A stretch of DNA of 64,000 nucleotides from NCBI GenBank assembly GCA_963971305.1, contig OZ020307.1:8383501-8447500 (forward strand). Direction: 5' to 3'. The notes beneath the pieces are model-generated. The model saw only the letters and a list, made by a program, of their open reading frames with translations. It made no database searches and was not told the origin of the DNA. Positions 11,302-24,593 of the stretch are shown piece by piece. The translations under genes and the position numbers were made by a program. This DNA is from Arcuatula senhousia (taxonomy: Eukaryota; Mollusca; Bivalvia; Mytilida; Mytilidae). Every line of letters begins with the position of its first letter. The stretch's first letter is position 1.

Positions 11302-13040
11302 ATAAAAAACATTTTAATTTAAATTTACCACTTACAAGTTTCTTTAATTTTTCATATATATAAACAAGAACAGATTCTAGGTCCCCTGCTCGTTGAGTGG
11401 GAAAAATCATAAGTCTGCATCGTAAAACAGGAAGTAGATGAGCAACAGATCTGAAAACGCATCCCACTATATGGGAACCCTACCTGAAACTGCATACCAG
11501 ATATCAAAAGCCTATGACTAATAGTTGCTGAGAAGACTGTTATGAAAAAAGTGTGACGGATGGACACCAGCATTTCAATGTCTCCGCTCCATGGAAAAGA
11601 AGCTTAATTGCAGAGTTTAAATTGAAGCATGTTATATTGACAGCACAGTTGGCACATTCTTAACCTAATCTCTCAAAACTCAAAAGGTTGGTAGTTAATA
11701 TTTTGTACTAATTTCATGGAAATTGAGCAGTATAAAAGAAGTATGATATTGAATATTGTTAGTTACTGGTAGGTTAAGATTTTATGATATTTTTAATACA
11801 AATGGGTATTACAGGCCAATTAATTTGTATGAAAAAATCCTTGATGAAATAGCTGCCGACCTTGGGCAAGTGAATTCCAGACCTGCAGAAGTTATTCACT
11901 GGATATTGAGTAGAATTTAAGCAGATACTTAGACTATTACATTAGCCATGTCCCTCAAATTGTTGATTATTTCATTAAATATTTATATCTCCCCCACTTT
12001 GTTGGGGAGACATATATTGTGTCCGTCCTGTCCATCTGTCTGTCACAAAGTTTATCAGCATTTCTCCTCTGAAACTAAACGGAATTCATCATAACTTGGT
12101 ATATAGGTCCATGTGTAGTTGTGGATCTTACCATACAATTTTAATTCTCAATTTTTTATGGTAGTTATCCCCCTTTGAACTTATAAATTTGCTGAAAATA
12201 TTGATGCATCATATTGTCAGCACAACTCCATGGAATTTTACAAAACTAAGTAAGTATACCATACGTATTTGTTCATGCTTCCAGGAATTTTGACCCTGAA
12301 ACTTTTGTAGGAGTTATGACCTTTTGAACCTGAAGACATGATAGAAACTTGCTGAAAATACGCAATATTTTTATGTTGTCCAATCCATGTGCCTCCTCTG
12401 AAATTGTTATATGAAATTTTACAAAACTCAGTGTGTAGTAAGTACACCATATGTAGTTGTGCAAATTGCCAGAAATTTTTTGTGGGAGTTACATCCCTTT
12501 GTACTTAAAAATTTGATGAAAATCCTCACTTATCATTTTGTCCACACAACTTCTCTGAAACTACTGAAAAGAATTTAAGTTAGGCTGCACACTAAATGTT
12601 GTTAGTCATATTATCAGGAAATTATGATCAATCAAATTTTAGTAAGAATTTTTGCCCTTTTCAGAAAATCCTCATAATTTATGGTTTATGGTAAAACTAC
12701 TATACCAAAATTTATGAAAATTGGTATGTAGCTTACAAGCAACATAAAATAGAGGTTAAGCGTATAAAATTTCATAAAGATTGTACCATAGAACCATGCA
12801 GTAGTAATAACAGTATTTAGACTTTGTACATGCTGTTTACATGTATATCCTCATGAACATTTAGTTTGTATGAGTGTATATTAAAGTTTCATGGTAAAAA
12901 TGTAAGAAGAAGAAGGTTTCAAGAAAAATATTACCAAAAAAAGGTAGACCCTGAGTGTGATTGCAGGGTTTAGCAGACTTGCATGCAAAATTTAGACTGG
13001 CACCTTCAAAGCTGGCAGGTGATGAAAGTACTACCAATAA
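11302..13040. repeat. Right copy of the 1.7 kb dispersed direct repeat
   Basis: Same orientation as, and nearly identical to, 1-1684. Together the two copies flank the UPF0193 exons. Homology ends at 13040, just after 'gtactaccaataa'. As in the left copy, the content is nested mollusc tandem repeat with no supported gene. Confidence 0.85.
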
Positions 13041-13665
13041 GTATCTGGTCCCAATCGTTTTTTTAACAGCGGTCACAATAACAATAGGTTTTAGATCTAG
13101 ATACAAGAATCAAATACAAATGTACATAAAATACTTGAGTAAAGTGTGGATTTTTAAAAACATGGTCAAAATGAATGTACCAGTCCCCTGTGTATGTTTT
13201 GTATGGATGAACTATAGGGTTTACACTATGATAACAATTTTAATCATTAAATGGAGTTAAGTTGTTTAGATTGAATTTCGTACTCTTGAGAACATTCCAG
13301 GAAATGTCTAAAATGTCACAACACTAGAATAACAAAGAAAAGAAACAGTTGCAACAATAAAAGGCACCTGCATGCAAAAAGTTTCATCAATAATAGAACA
13401 CTGGATATGGAAACTTGAATAAATTCATGTACATGAAAATTGACTGGAAAACTACCAGCAGCCTTAGCTCAACATTGACAAGCAGTCATTGCTCAAAATT
13501 TTTAATACTATAAATATCTTAGTCATTTAATATAATTTTAATAAAAAAAATATACATGATATATTTAATGTTTCAAATATAAACTTAACAAATATTATGC
13601 CACATTCTGTTGTAGTGTAATCACAGTTAAGAATTATAAGCTATTTATGGTAGGCCATCCATAGT
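13041..13665. other. Intergenic stretch / 3' flank of UPF0489 copy A
   Basis: AT-rich, with no recognised gene. The part nearest 13665 should be the 3' UTR of the minus-strand UPF0489 gene. An ATTAAA-type polyadenylation signal on the minus strand at about 13537-13542 is plausible but not proven. Confidence 0.4.
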
Positions 13666-16600
13666 TTATCCATGTTTAACCCCCACTCCTGCTCGATTTG
13701 GCCATCCATTTACTCCTCCTAAGAGTCCATTGTCATAGTGAGGCACACAGTTATGAAATGACTTATTTAAACCTTTCATAATATTGTCTTCTATCTGTTT
13801 ACCATATTTCCTTGGAGTGTATCCATCTCGTGACGATCTACATATTGTAACTAGCCTCACTGATTTTGTCTTTAGAGATTGGAAAATGGTGTGTAAAGTT
13901 GATGTTCTGTCAGTAATACTTTTCTTCGTAGGCTTGTGTACAGTGACAGCTGAATCTGAAGGCTTGTTGTTCCCAATACATAGTTGGAATATGCTGGGGA
14001 AAGTCACTTTGTAAGTCTTTGGAGAAGTATTTAGACAGAAACCGATTCTCTGCATAGCTTTAACCTGTTTGGAATTGAGTTTTTGGAACGAATGTAACAG
14101 TTCACTCATAGCATATTTAACAGCATGGTGTTGTTTGGAACACAAGTGAATCTTTTTATTCTGCCATAATACATTTTGAAGATAGTTGGTAACTTGTACT
14201 GATGTTTTAGCCATAGTCTGACACTTTTTAATGTTTTTTGGTTGCTTGGAACTTAAACATAGTAAAGTTTTTCTAAACATTTCTAAAGCGGTTACAAATA
14301 CATTGTCTGCATATTTTTCTTGAGCAAGAGATTTTGGACAAACTAGTTTTTCTAAGTAATTGTTTATGTGATTGATTTCTGCCTCCTTCATACCAACGTC
14401 ATACAGAGGTTGAGAGGCATACACACAGCCAAAGTAATCCTCGTCAACGTCTAAAATCACCTCGTCTTGGATGGGAAGCCATTTAGAATCTAACAGATAT
14501 TTAGAAGCTAAATCCTCTCGAACTTCCTCAAATATGAAATTTTTCTTAATTGCACATTTATATTTTGGAATTTCTTTCGATTTCAGATCATCCTCAAAAT
14601 CAAAATAAACGCAGTCTGAGATTTTAGATTGAGTATATTGAGCACATATACAAAACATGTCATGGACTTCATTGTTTTTATTGGTGACCTTAGTAAGTCC
14701 TATCTGAGATTTTGAAATCTCATATGATGCATTGTGGTTTACTTTATCCCAGATTGGCCAAATCCAAACAACTCGCTTTAGTAGACCTGTTATAACAGCT
14801 TCCTGTAAAGAAAGAAAAAAAAAAAACGAAAATGTGATAATATTTAATAAATGAATTTTTACAAAATCTGACATTGACCAATATTACTAGCTAAACATTA
14901 TTTTCTATGGATCAGATAAATACAGGTATATGCACTGATTAAAACTAAAGTTTTATGTAATGATACTTTACTTGTTGAAAATATTTATGTCAAATGTGCT
15001 CAGTTGTACTTGTTTTCTTATTCAATATATATACATAATATAGACTTGCATCAAATCAAGGGCATATAACCTGGACCAAATAAGTCAGCTACATATACAT
15101 GTACATCCACTTGCATGTAGGATTATTTATCTGATTGTTTTTGGTTTATGTGTTAGGATGTAGTTTTGATCAAACTCTAAATGACTTACAGCAATAAAGA
15201 CATCATTTCTCTGCATCATTAATTTAAAGTCTTGTTTGGTCTTTGGCCATCTATAGGTTGGAAAGTCTGGGAAATAGACTGGCAAAGCCATGTCAGAGTG
15301 ACCATCTATGTGGATCTGCAAGAAAACTACGATTCATAAGGTTTTTTTCTTATTCAATATCATTACATGCATCATTTATATGTGTTATAAATTAAATTCT
15401 ATGATGACATGGATTACCTTTGGCCAGGTGGCCAAAAAGACAGCTTAATTCATATTTTATTGCTTTCTTTTAAAGGAATGTACAGTACAATGTTAAGTCA
15501 ACACATTTTCCTTACTAAAGACAGTGTACTTACCAAGGTATTTCCATGTCTTGATAAAGCTTTGGCATTTGCTGCGTCAAACCAGTATGGTATTACTGAA
15601 AAAAATGAAAATAAACCAGAGACCTTTAATACAGAGAGTAACTGACCATTTATGTCATTAAATGATTTTATAACACAGGGTGATAACCAGGCTATCACAT
15701 GTAAACATGGTTCAACATTTATAAAAATTATTTTTAATTTTTTTTTTTTTAACTTTTAATAACATACATGTACATGACATACTTGACAATTAGTTTTAAA
15801 TTGAACATGTTGAAATTCACAATTTTTATTGAAAATTTGAAGATCCATATTTTACTTTAATTTTGTTTGTAAAACAAGACATTTAGGTACATTGGTACAT
15901 GGTGATTTCGCCTCCGATACAGAAAAACATTTCATACTTAGTTTCAGTCAATTCAATACTGGACATTTTTGGTGCATCTGTTTTCCGGATAAATTAAATT
16001 TCTGAATTTCAATCAATAATTTTCCCTTCGTAAACAGCTGTCGAATTGACTATACCTTGAATATGATTCATATGATGCCAAAAATAAGAAATTCTAATTA
16101 CATTTTTCCAGCAATATTTATCATGTTTATAACCATCAAAATAACTTCTCAAAAATATAATCTAGCAGGTGTAAATTTTAAATTTCTACACTATCATGAT
16201 TCATGGCTATGGCTTTCCAATGCTACTTAATATGTTTTTCTGTGGGTACTGAAACGGCCTATACATGTACCTGTTTGTTACTGACGTGTTCGGAAACCAA
16301 AGTGACTAGTTTCTCTATAAATACTGCAGCTTTCCTTTTTAGAAGTATCTAAATTTTCCACATGTAGTGGAAAGTAAAAACTCAGCATGGGGTCCCAAAT
16401 AGTGGAATTTGATTTTATACTTCTATTAATGTTGTTAACATACCTTTTAGGTAATGGGCAAATGACAACACATTTACATGTATTTGATAATTGGATTAGG
16501 CTTGTAATAATGTCAATAACTCAATGATTCCTACATGAATTGTCATGTTTCTCCATCTCTGAAAAATATGTGTGTTATTACCTTCATGGTGCTCTTCAAC

Positions 16601-16891
16601 AACAAACACGCTGAGTGGGGAGCTTGGTCCTAATCTTCTTGTCCAGTTACCTCCCTTTTCCCTGTAAATATTTGCTTGTAAAAGTTTCTTCCATGGAACT
16701 TTGATCTGCAGAGGGTCACCTCTACTAAACCTCTTTTTAACTTCGTGTGATCTAATGTCAAAATGAGTATTTGCAGTGTTATATCTCAACAAGCAGATAT
16801 ACAGCAAAATTACTGAACCACAGAGGAGAAGTGCTGCAACGTTGCCCAACACAGCCCTTTTAAATAAAACTTTCATTCTCCGTACACGCAT
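13666..16891 (-). CDS. UPF0489 (C5orf22-like) membrane-anchored protein, copy A
   Basis: Four exons on the minus strand: 16891-16582, 15595-15534, 15315-15190 and 14802-13666 (stop). All have GT-AG ends and joining phases 1, 0, 0, giving 544 aa. Residues about 16-35 form one hydrophobic segment, so a type II membrane protein is likely. The UPF0489 signature crosses the introns: EEHHEVIPYW (99-108), then [12 protein letters not shown] (121-132), then LDVDEDYF (283-290). The spacing of H, DxHxD and DxD resembles the metal site of the arginase/ureohydrolase fold (in arginase I: H101, D124/H126/D128, D232/D234). That comparison is my inference; the family has no established reaction. The upstream ATG at 16891 was used; a second in-frame ATG at 16876 is also possible. 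Tandem paralogue at 20737-24593. Confidence 0.87.
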
Positions 16892-17039
16892 CTATTCATT
16901 CTGCAGATATTGTCTAGCTAGCGACAAAAATCGTTTTCTAAATAGATTTTACACTTTGTACAAAAAACCAAATTATTTTCCTGTTGACATGTCACAACAA
17001 GAGTTATCTTCCCATGTGAAAGGAAATAATCATACATAA

Positions 17040-17780
17040 AATATGTGTAACATCCTGGTACCGTTACTCATTTAGCAGGAATTAGAATCTTGTTTTCTTA
17101 TTATAATCTGATTTTACACTAAGAAAAACATATTAACAGATTCCCATTTGATTGAAAAAAGACAGCTGCAAGATTTATATTGAATATTTCACAATCTGTT
17201 GTTATCTAATGTTCAAACAGCTGCGAAAATCCAGACCAGTTCATTGATTTATTGAATAGATGTTATAAAACATGCTAAAATACTCTTTTGGTAAAAATAA
17301 CCAATAAAAAAGGATCATTTTTAAGGCATTAAACTATAAAGTTCAGTCATGACAATATATCTGGCTTATAGTGGCAGTCCGACAAAAAAGGGCCTCAAGT
17401 TTATCATCATGAAGTTTTCTCACTTTTCAGAAAATTTACATAATAGTTGAAAACTTTTTTTACATGGTTTAAAGTTTTATGGATTTTCTCTCTTTGAGTA
17501 TTTCTATTTCACTTTAGATCTACTCTTTTTCTATATAAACAAGTGTGGCCACTAAAAGTTTGTCTCCCCTTGGTCGGCACCATTGTCAAATTAAATAAGA
17601 ATTAAGCGGTCTATATTTGGGCCGTTGGTTATATAGAAGACACTAAAGACCCCCCCCCCCACTAAAGGAAGGTGACAGAATGAAATCTATTACCAACTAA
17701 AAGAATCTGTGTACCAACTAAAGCGGTTCTAGCATTATATAGTTCGCGAAAAAACTGTAGTGACCCTAATAATTAACAAC
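17040..17780. other. Intergenic, nothing recognised
   Basis: AT-rich sequence between the 5' end of UPF0489 copy A and a mollusc repeat block. A C13 run lies at about 17650. It presumably contains the promoter of copy A, but no motif can be assigned. Confidence 0.3.
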
Positions 17781-17789
17781 AATTACTCA

Positions 17790-18803
17790 CCCCGGGGACA
17801 GTCCCTTAAGCTATAAGGGTCACTTTTCAGTATGAGCTATTACTCCTTTAAGCGGTCATCAGACAATTTTGACCCAATTAGGGCTTTTGTAGAGCTCAAT
17901 CAGTTGAAGGTTAAATCAAACCACAGCTTTTCTTTATGCAATTATAGTTTCCATTCTATAGGACAGGCAAAAAAAACATGAATTTTGAAATGGTTTTTTT
18001 TTACCTCTAAAAGGACTACAACCTCTATAAGGGGTAATCTGAAATCTTCAACCCAATTGAAACTTTTGTAGAGCTCCATCAGCTGAAGGTTTGATCAAGC
18101 AACAGCTTTTCTTTATTTGCAAAAGTTTCCATTTTATAGGCCAACATAAAAAACATTTTTACTTTTAAAAGGACCCCTATAAGGACAACCGACCCATTGG
18201 AGACATTTTTAGAGCCTTTGACACTGAAGAATGTAGGTTGCATCAGATTTTCTCAAGTATCTCATATTGTTTTATTTAAAAGCTAAAAACATTAGTATGA
18301 CTCCCCAGTTTATTTTAAGCAATGGCAACCATGTTTTTGACGGATCAAAAATCGAAACAAAATTTTGTGCAGGACACCTGACGGATCAACCATACGAAGT
18401 TTCATTAAATTCTGTTCAGTTGTATCAGAGTTTAGACGTCACGTTTTACCACAGGGACTTTTATGTATGAAGCCAAACGACGTCCGGGACATATCAATTT
18501 TTTACACACAAAAAATGCTTTTTTTTTTCTAAGAAGTTTTATGCTGTTTTTGTGTGATTTATTCTAATATACTAAGACCCTTTGAGTGTAAAGAATGTAA
18601 AAAATAACAAATGATTTTGACGCTGTATTTTGTAAATTTCCCGCCAAAATGCAATATCTCAACCTTTTAAATCATATTCAGTGGAGTATTACTCTACAAA
18701 AGATTAGGCATTTCTGGATATGTCCTATTGCCCCACCTTAACGGACGACGACAGACGACGGACACCAGGTGATGGCAATAGAGGGTCCAGGTGAGCTAAA
18801 AAA
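17790..18803 (+). repeat. Mollusc repeat element ('gctcacctg' family), degenerate
   Basis: It carries tandem units with 'ctataaggggt', 'cttttgtagagct', 'caacagcttttct' and 'attttataggcc'. It ends with acggacgacgacagacgacg, then 'aggtgatggcaat' and 'ccaggtgagctaaaa'. The same family is seen at 26060-26310, 34387-36980, 51353-52676 and, inverted, 63371-64000. Confidence 0.6.
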
Positions 18804-18821
18804 AACTGAACACAAAAATCA

Positions 18822-20660
18822 ACAATGAAGTAATGAACATGTAAACATGAGGTCAAGATCCCATGTCATACCTAAGACTTGTTCCACGTACCTGACTTAA
18901 GTCTCACAAAAAATTTACAACCCTGAAAAAGACCCAAGTCCACAGAGTCGTTGAATGGTGGTCATATGGCATCTTGACAGTTGTGTAAAACAATAATAAG
19001 AAATGTCTTAGCTAAATATCAAATACTTTGGTACTATTCAAGTAATTCATTTTCCATAAAAAAAGAAGTCTACAAGCCTTAATAGGACACAAGTTCAGAG
19101 TCACTGAAGTAGAAAAAAGGCTTAAGTTCACACGGCATGATATTATTTGTTTAGATCACAGCCCCAAGTGTCTATTTACCAAATATAAGATGCCTAGCTA
19201 TTATACTTATCAAGCAATTCATTTTCCGCAAAAGTTTACGTTTACGCCACTGTCGACGGAAAGTAATGCCTATGTCTCGCCTTCCGCGACTATTCCTCAC
19301 AGGCGAGCCAAAATTTTAGAGGCTAAATACAGTGTACAGGAACAAGAACTAATCAGATTCCGCACTAACATATGATGGAGGTAATAGGTGATATTAAGCA
19401 TTATAGTAGTTAAGCTTAAATCCTAAGCAATAAGATAATGCCTAACCAATAGTGATAGTTCGAATTGATCTTAATGCCTAGGATTTAGGTCTTATATTGC
19501 TCTTATTGCCTAATCAGAACATTGTGCATGCTATTATTAAGGATTCGGGATTTATAAATATTGAGAACATATAACAGAAATGTATCTTTGATTGGTCAAC
19601 CCTTTTTCATACTTTATTTGATTTGTATGTCTTGCTTTGTTCATTTTTGGCGGTAGAAAAAAATGCGGATTTAGGACCGGCGTGTCGACCATGAACGCGC
19701 CTTCCGCTTGACAGAAAAACTTGGTTAGGAACTGTATGAAACAAGAGGTCCCAGAAGATTTTTTTTAATTGCCCGCCCTCCCGTTTGAAAATTTATAGAT
19801 CCGCCACAGAGAAGACAGAAATCTAATGACTTTAAACTTCAACACTGTACATCGAATTGCATTACCATTTATATGGAAATGTTGAAAGAGTGGACATCTT
19901 GTAATGCCAGATGTTGTGGATATGAATGTTCTTGTGAAAACACAGTCATTTCTTACTTTTAAAATTGTGTTCAATATCATTTATAGTCAATGGTTATTAT
20001 CAAAAGTAAACACTTATTTCCTAACAAGTCTTTTAAAGGAAACGTTAGGGTAAGTTGTCTTGTGGTGCAGTGGTTAACACACACACACATATTCGTATTT
20101 CGCTCTTCTTCAGGTATTGTAATGGGTTCCCTGGGAATAGGAAAACCAGTATAAGAGTAAGACAGAGGGAACGTTAATACAGGTCGATAACCGTAGACAC
20201 AATGGGGCCATTACAAAGGTCTTACGCAAACTAGAGACCTTAAATTATCGTATCGAAACACAATCCTAATACCAAATCCACTTTTACGTGAACTCGCATT
20301 GTTAAGGGTGGTGTAGGCTAGCGTTTTGTAAAGCAAAAACAAAACTGCCATCGACATGAAAGGCTACTCATTTTTCTCTCCATGACTATTTGTGAAATGA
20401 AGATGCATTCATAATCTTTGTACCAAAAACTACAAAGTGGCTTTAGGCAATAATAATAATTTTCTTGGAAACTTAATTCAGGCAATAGTCCAAAATTCTA
20501 GGTATCATGCTTTACAGTGACAAATTTAATTAACACTAATGGCTAGGCATTATTTTATAGTGTATGGTTTAAGCTTAATGGCTATATAATTACATCTAAT
20601 GCCTCTTACATATATAAGGGAAAAAGATGTATTTTGATAGATTTTGTACTTGTCAGCAGA
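18822..20660. other. Intergenic region between the UPF0489 paralogues
   Basis: No gene is recognised. A short box at 20058-20080 (tggtgcagtggttaac) resembles a Pol III A box, and a weak 'gggttccc' follows about 50 bases later; this may be a SINE head but does not fold as a tRNA. The rest is AT-rich, with short palindromic phrases around 'taatgcctagg' between 19390 and 20600. Confidence 0.3.
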
Positions 20661-20661
20661 T

Positions 20662-20667
20662 TTTATT
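20662..20667 (-). terminator. Polyadenylation signal AATAAA for UPF0489 copy B
   Basis: On the minus strand AATAAA lies 70 bases past the stop codon at 20737, a normal distance for a short 3' UTR. Confidence 0.5.
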
Positions 20668-20736
20668 GTAATGTAAATGATAAAAAAAGAATGTTGTCGA
20701 TAATTAATTCATCAATAATGATAGAATAAGAAAAAG

Positions 20737-23700
20737 CTACAAAGTGTCCTTCAAATAAGTTCTGAAATACCATCCTTGTTTATGGCCAAGCAAATGGCGA
20801 TCATAATTTATCATGAAGTCGTTGTTGAGAAGATACAGTGTTTTCAGTATACTTGCCTCCAACTTCATCGCTAGAAAACGTGGAGCATATCCGTGTCTTA
20901 CGTTACGGCAATACGTTACCGTTTTAATCCCTTTTACGGGTAAAGTTTTAATAAATTGACTCAATAATTCAGTCTCTAGCTTGATTTCTTTAGTCGTCAG
21001 GAGATGGGACGGTGAAAATTTAATGTCCTGACCAAAGCCTTTAGAACCCTGGCATATACCGAAATGATGGACCGCGCGTACCGTTGTCGTCATACAGAAA
21101 CCTGACAACTTTAATAATTGTAGTTGTGCTGTTTTTCTATTCACGAAGAGAGACGACAATTCCTTCAGCAAGAAGTCGTGGAATGAAGTGTAAATGCCGC
21201 AGATATAGTGACTTTTCTCTAGCTTTCTCCTCAGGAAGTCATAAATTTCAGTTTCCATTTTAAACGATTTTTTCTTGTTAGCCAAACATTTTTCAAATGG
21301 ACCAGTTTTCACTTTTGCTGTGTGATTCGCTTTGCATTCTTTATCTATTTGAGAATATTCGATTGCCTTTAACATTAATCTGTCTAAGTAAACCTCGTCC
21401 TGGATGGATTTAGGGCACATGGATTTCTCTAGAATGCTACTAATTTTCTCCACAGCTTTATCTTCGGGTATCCGTGTTCTCAAAGCTTTGGAGGGAGGTA
21501 ACGACCCGAAGTATAGAGCATCAATATGGAGAAGGATGTCATCCTTAGGTAGCCACGTCTTATCCTTTGCCTTGATCAGCACGCTGGTTTCCTTCACACT
21601 GTCTACTGTTACCGTCAGTCTTGACTGACATTTGGAGACTGGTACGCTCTTGTTAGTTTTCGGTATGTTACATTTACCATCCCGGCATAAGCAATATTTG
21701 ATATCGTTGTTCACTTTATAGATCCCTACTTCTAATGATTGCTTTTGATACGGGGATGACCTAGGTAGTTGTGTGACTGCCCATAAAGGGCGGACCCAAA
21801 TGATTCTGCTTATCATACCAGTCAATATAGCTTTCTGGAAACATATAAAACATTTTGATTAACATTTCAAAAATTATCGGATTCCTTAACTTGTATATTT
21901 TTGTCACATATGCAGAAAATTACAATTTTAGATTGTCAAGAAGAAACATCGTTCCAATTGTTTCCCTCTGAGATTTAAGCAAAAGAAGCGTTTGGCGAAG
22001 CTAATATGCAACTTTTAAAACAAAGAAGAATACTTTTACACTAATGTTGTGGGAAAATTAGTAGAAGACGCCACATAATATATGACATTTTGTATTGCAT
22101 TATTCAGTCTATATTATTTTGAAGCAATTCAACTGTTGACTATAACGAACCTGATGAGTCTTATTGAACAAAACATGTGTTAAATGTTCAAGATTGATTG
22201 CCGGCTACCCTGTTGTTTTATCTACTTACCATTACATATGAGCCTTTACTCTGTAGAACATACAGCATTTCATTGTTAGTTTTGGGGACTCTATAGAGGG
22301 GGTAATGCTGACTGTATGGTGGTAGAGTCAGGTCCAGTCTACTGCTAAATAATATCTACAATATAAAAAATACACCTTTTTTAAAGAATCCCATAGAAGC
22401 TCCCATCGTTAGATTTAACACTCAAGTATGTCTCGCTTACCGGCAAATGACCGGCACCATAATAAATATTACTAGAATATATTCTATTTAATTCCTTCAT
22501 ATTTCATAACTTTATGACCATCAAAATTGAACTTATAAGGTAACTAAAATTACCAATTAACACTGCCTTTATATGTGTTGAAAAACGTTAATTAAAGTCA
22601 CTTAACCGACTAATCAAGGTCAGGGTCAAAGATGAGACTGAAACTGTGCTAAGCTGCTACTGTTATATGCATATCAAGATTCATCAACCTAGAACTTAAA
22701 GTTCTTTGGTTATGGAGGTGCTCGTAAAACTTTAACATTTGAAGAAATAATTTCTTTTGCAATGAATTGAAAATTGTCAAAGTTACTCAAATTGAAAATC
22801 AAGGTCATGATCACAAGATATGGATGCAACTGTGCTTTACTAATACCGGAAGATATATGCATACTTTGCTTTATCAACCTAGGATAAGTCTATAGATCTT
22901 GAGATATGGAGGTGCCCATAAAACGTTTACATTGCTATTAGATGTATTGAAAACTGTCAGACATTCATCCGGCAAATCAAGGTTAATGTCATATGATGGG
23001 GATGTAACTGTGGTTAGCTACTACCAGGGCATGTGCATACCAAGTTTCGTCAAACTAGGACTCATTGTGCTTGAGATATGAAGGTGATCATAAAACCTAA
23101 CATTGCTTTAATATGTTTTGAAAATAGTTAAAGTTTCCAACCGGGAAATCAATGCGAAGGTCAAAAGATTGGGATGCAACTGTGCTTAACTATTACTAGT
23201 ACATGTGCATACATGTGAGATATGGAGGTATAAAATTTCAACATTGGCTAATGGAAAAGTATAACACCTACTTCGCAATCATGACAAAAATAACTTCGCC
23301 CTCTTTTAAGAATTTATATTTTCAAATTAATGTTTGCCTGTCATGCCTTTTTTGTTGATTCTGGACTATTTGCATTATTCGGTCATGATACATGATTCCT
23401 CAAATTCCAAGCTTCACATCTTAAAACATTTTAAAACATGTATAAATAACTTAATATTTTATAATAAAGTTTTAAATACAAACATAAACTGTGTATAACG
23501 TACCAAAGTGTTTCCACTTTTCTTGATCAACCCACTTCTAGACATGAATGACCAATATACCAATGCTTCAAAGATAAACAGTAAATTCATTAAATTAAAG
23601 TAAACGAGTTGGTGTTTTACACCATACCATATCTATATAAGTTGTATAAAGGTGATGAACATGAGGATGGTTATAAAATGATGAGTTATAAGGGGGAGTG

Positions 23701-24593
23701 GTGGGGAACATCAGGACAGTAAATTTCGAAGACCACTAGAAAAGGAGAGTGGGTAGGAATGGAAAAATAAGCATATGTGGTGCGAAAAAGGAATATTTTT
23801 CGTGCATGTTGCGTGGCACTGTCCACACGCGTTGGCACACTATGGTCAACGGTTATGGGCCTTTCGTATTATCTAGAACTGACAACCCCGCGGACCAGGG
23901 CACTTGCTCTGTGGTCTGAAAACTTATCAGAATTCAGAATCATAAGACCCTTAGTCTTTCTTACGACAATCTATGCCCTGTTGCTAGCCTATCCGAACGC
24001 AGACTAATTTTCTTTAAGATGAGACCAAAAAAATCACACTGTAAACAACAGACTAAAACAAAGCAGAGCAAATATGTCGCATTTAAGCTTTAGGCAAGAC
24101 TTACTATTGATCTATTTTTATCAAAGGTAAACTTACAACGATCTTATGATTTAGGCTTTAGGCAAGTATTTCTATCTATGTCAAACTTACAATGCGCTAT
24201 CCAACAAAAAATAACTAGCACAACTTTTTAGTTGATTACTCCCTACAATTTAATGGCAACTATACCTTTTTCATTTTCCTCTATGATATTTATCTGAGTC
24301 TTTGTATGATGGTAGCTAATCTTAAGATTGTCCTGCAGGATCTGATCCTTCAAAAAGCTATCCTCCAGGCGCTTCTTAATGGCCTTTGCTTTCTTCTGGG
24401 GAGGGCGAGGTTTGACAGCATCCACAACCTTCCGAACGATAACATCATGTGGCTTAAACACTAACCTGTCCTTCAGAAGCGACACGGCTTTCTTCTGGTT
24501 ATAAATCGAGGTTTTACTGTGTCTGACATAAAAAATATAGGCAATAAGAACAGAACTGAAAACAAATAGAACCACCTTATCGACCAGCTTCAT
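20737..24593 (-). CDS. UPF0489 (C5orf22-like) paralogue B with decayed putative active site
   Basis: Four exons on the minus strand: 24593-24266, 23565-23504, 22355-22230 and 21834-20737 (stop), with phases 1, 0, 0, giving 537 aa. Exons 2 and 3 are exactly the same length as in copy A (62 and 126 bp), and the last exons align throughout (ITG...W and P-L-W at the start; CPKS, and RxGYxPR near the C-terminus), so the two are tandem duplicates. Residues about 6-23 are a membrane anchor. The three motifs that look catalytic in copy A are altered here: EEHHEV becomes EENEKA (105-110), IHIDGHSD becomes ILFSSRLD (131-138), and LDVDEDYF becomes LHIDALYF (274-281). The reading frame is intact over all exons, so this looks like a retained non-enzymatic paralogue rather than a pseudogene. 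Function unknown. Confidence 0.83.
22620..23270 (+). repeat. Degenerate mollusc tandem repeat in intron 2 of UPF0489 copy B
   Basis: About four diverged units of roughly 170-180 bp contain 'aactgtgctaagct', 'gcatatcaagattcatcaac', 'gagatatggaggt' and 'tcaaggtcaatgtca'. This is the same family as 24890-26030, here older. Confidence 0.6.
23590..24010 (-). mobile_element. SINE-like repeat copy, reverse orientation
   Basis: The reverse complement shares ordered blocks with 3190-3665 ('gtgccacgc', 'catgcacg', 'gtcttcgaaatttactgt', 'catgttcatc', 'ccaactcg'). It lies in intron 1 of UPF0489 copy B. A 76-codon open frame across it is part of the repeat, not a gene. Confidence 0.4.

Noticed and set aside
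12961..13260. 99-codon open frame on the plus strand
   Set aside because: Its first part lies in the 1.7 kb dispersed repeat and the rest is AT-rich. No splice sites or family resemblance.
20050..20140. Possible tRNA gene
   Set aside because: There is an A-box-like tggtgcagtgg but no foldable cloverleaf and only a weak B box. At most a SINE head.
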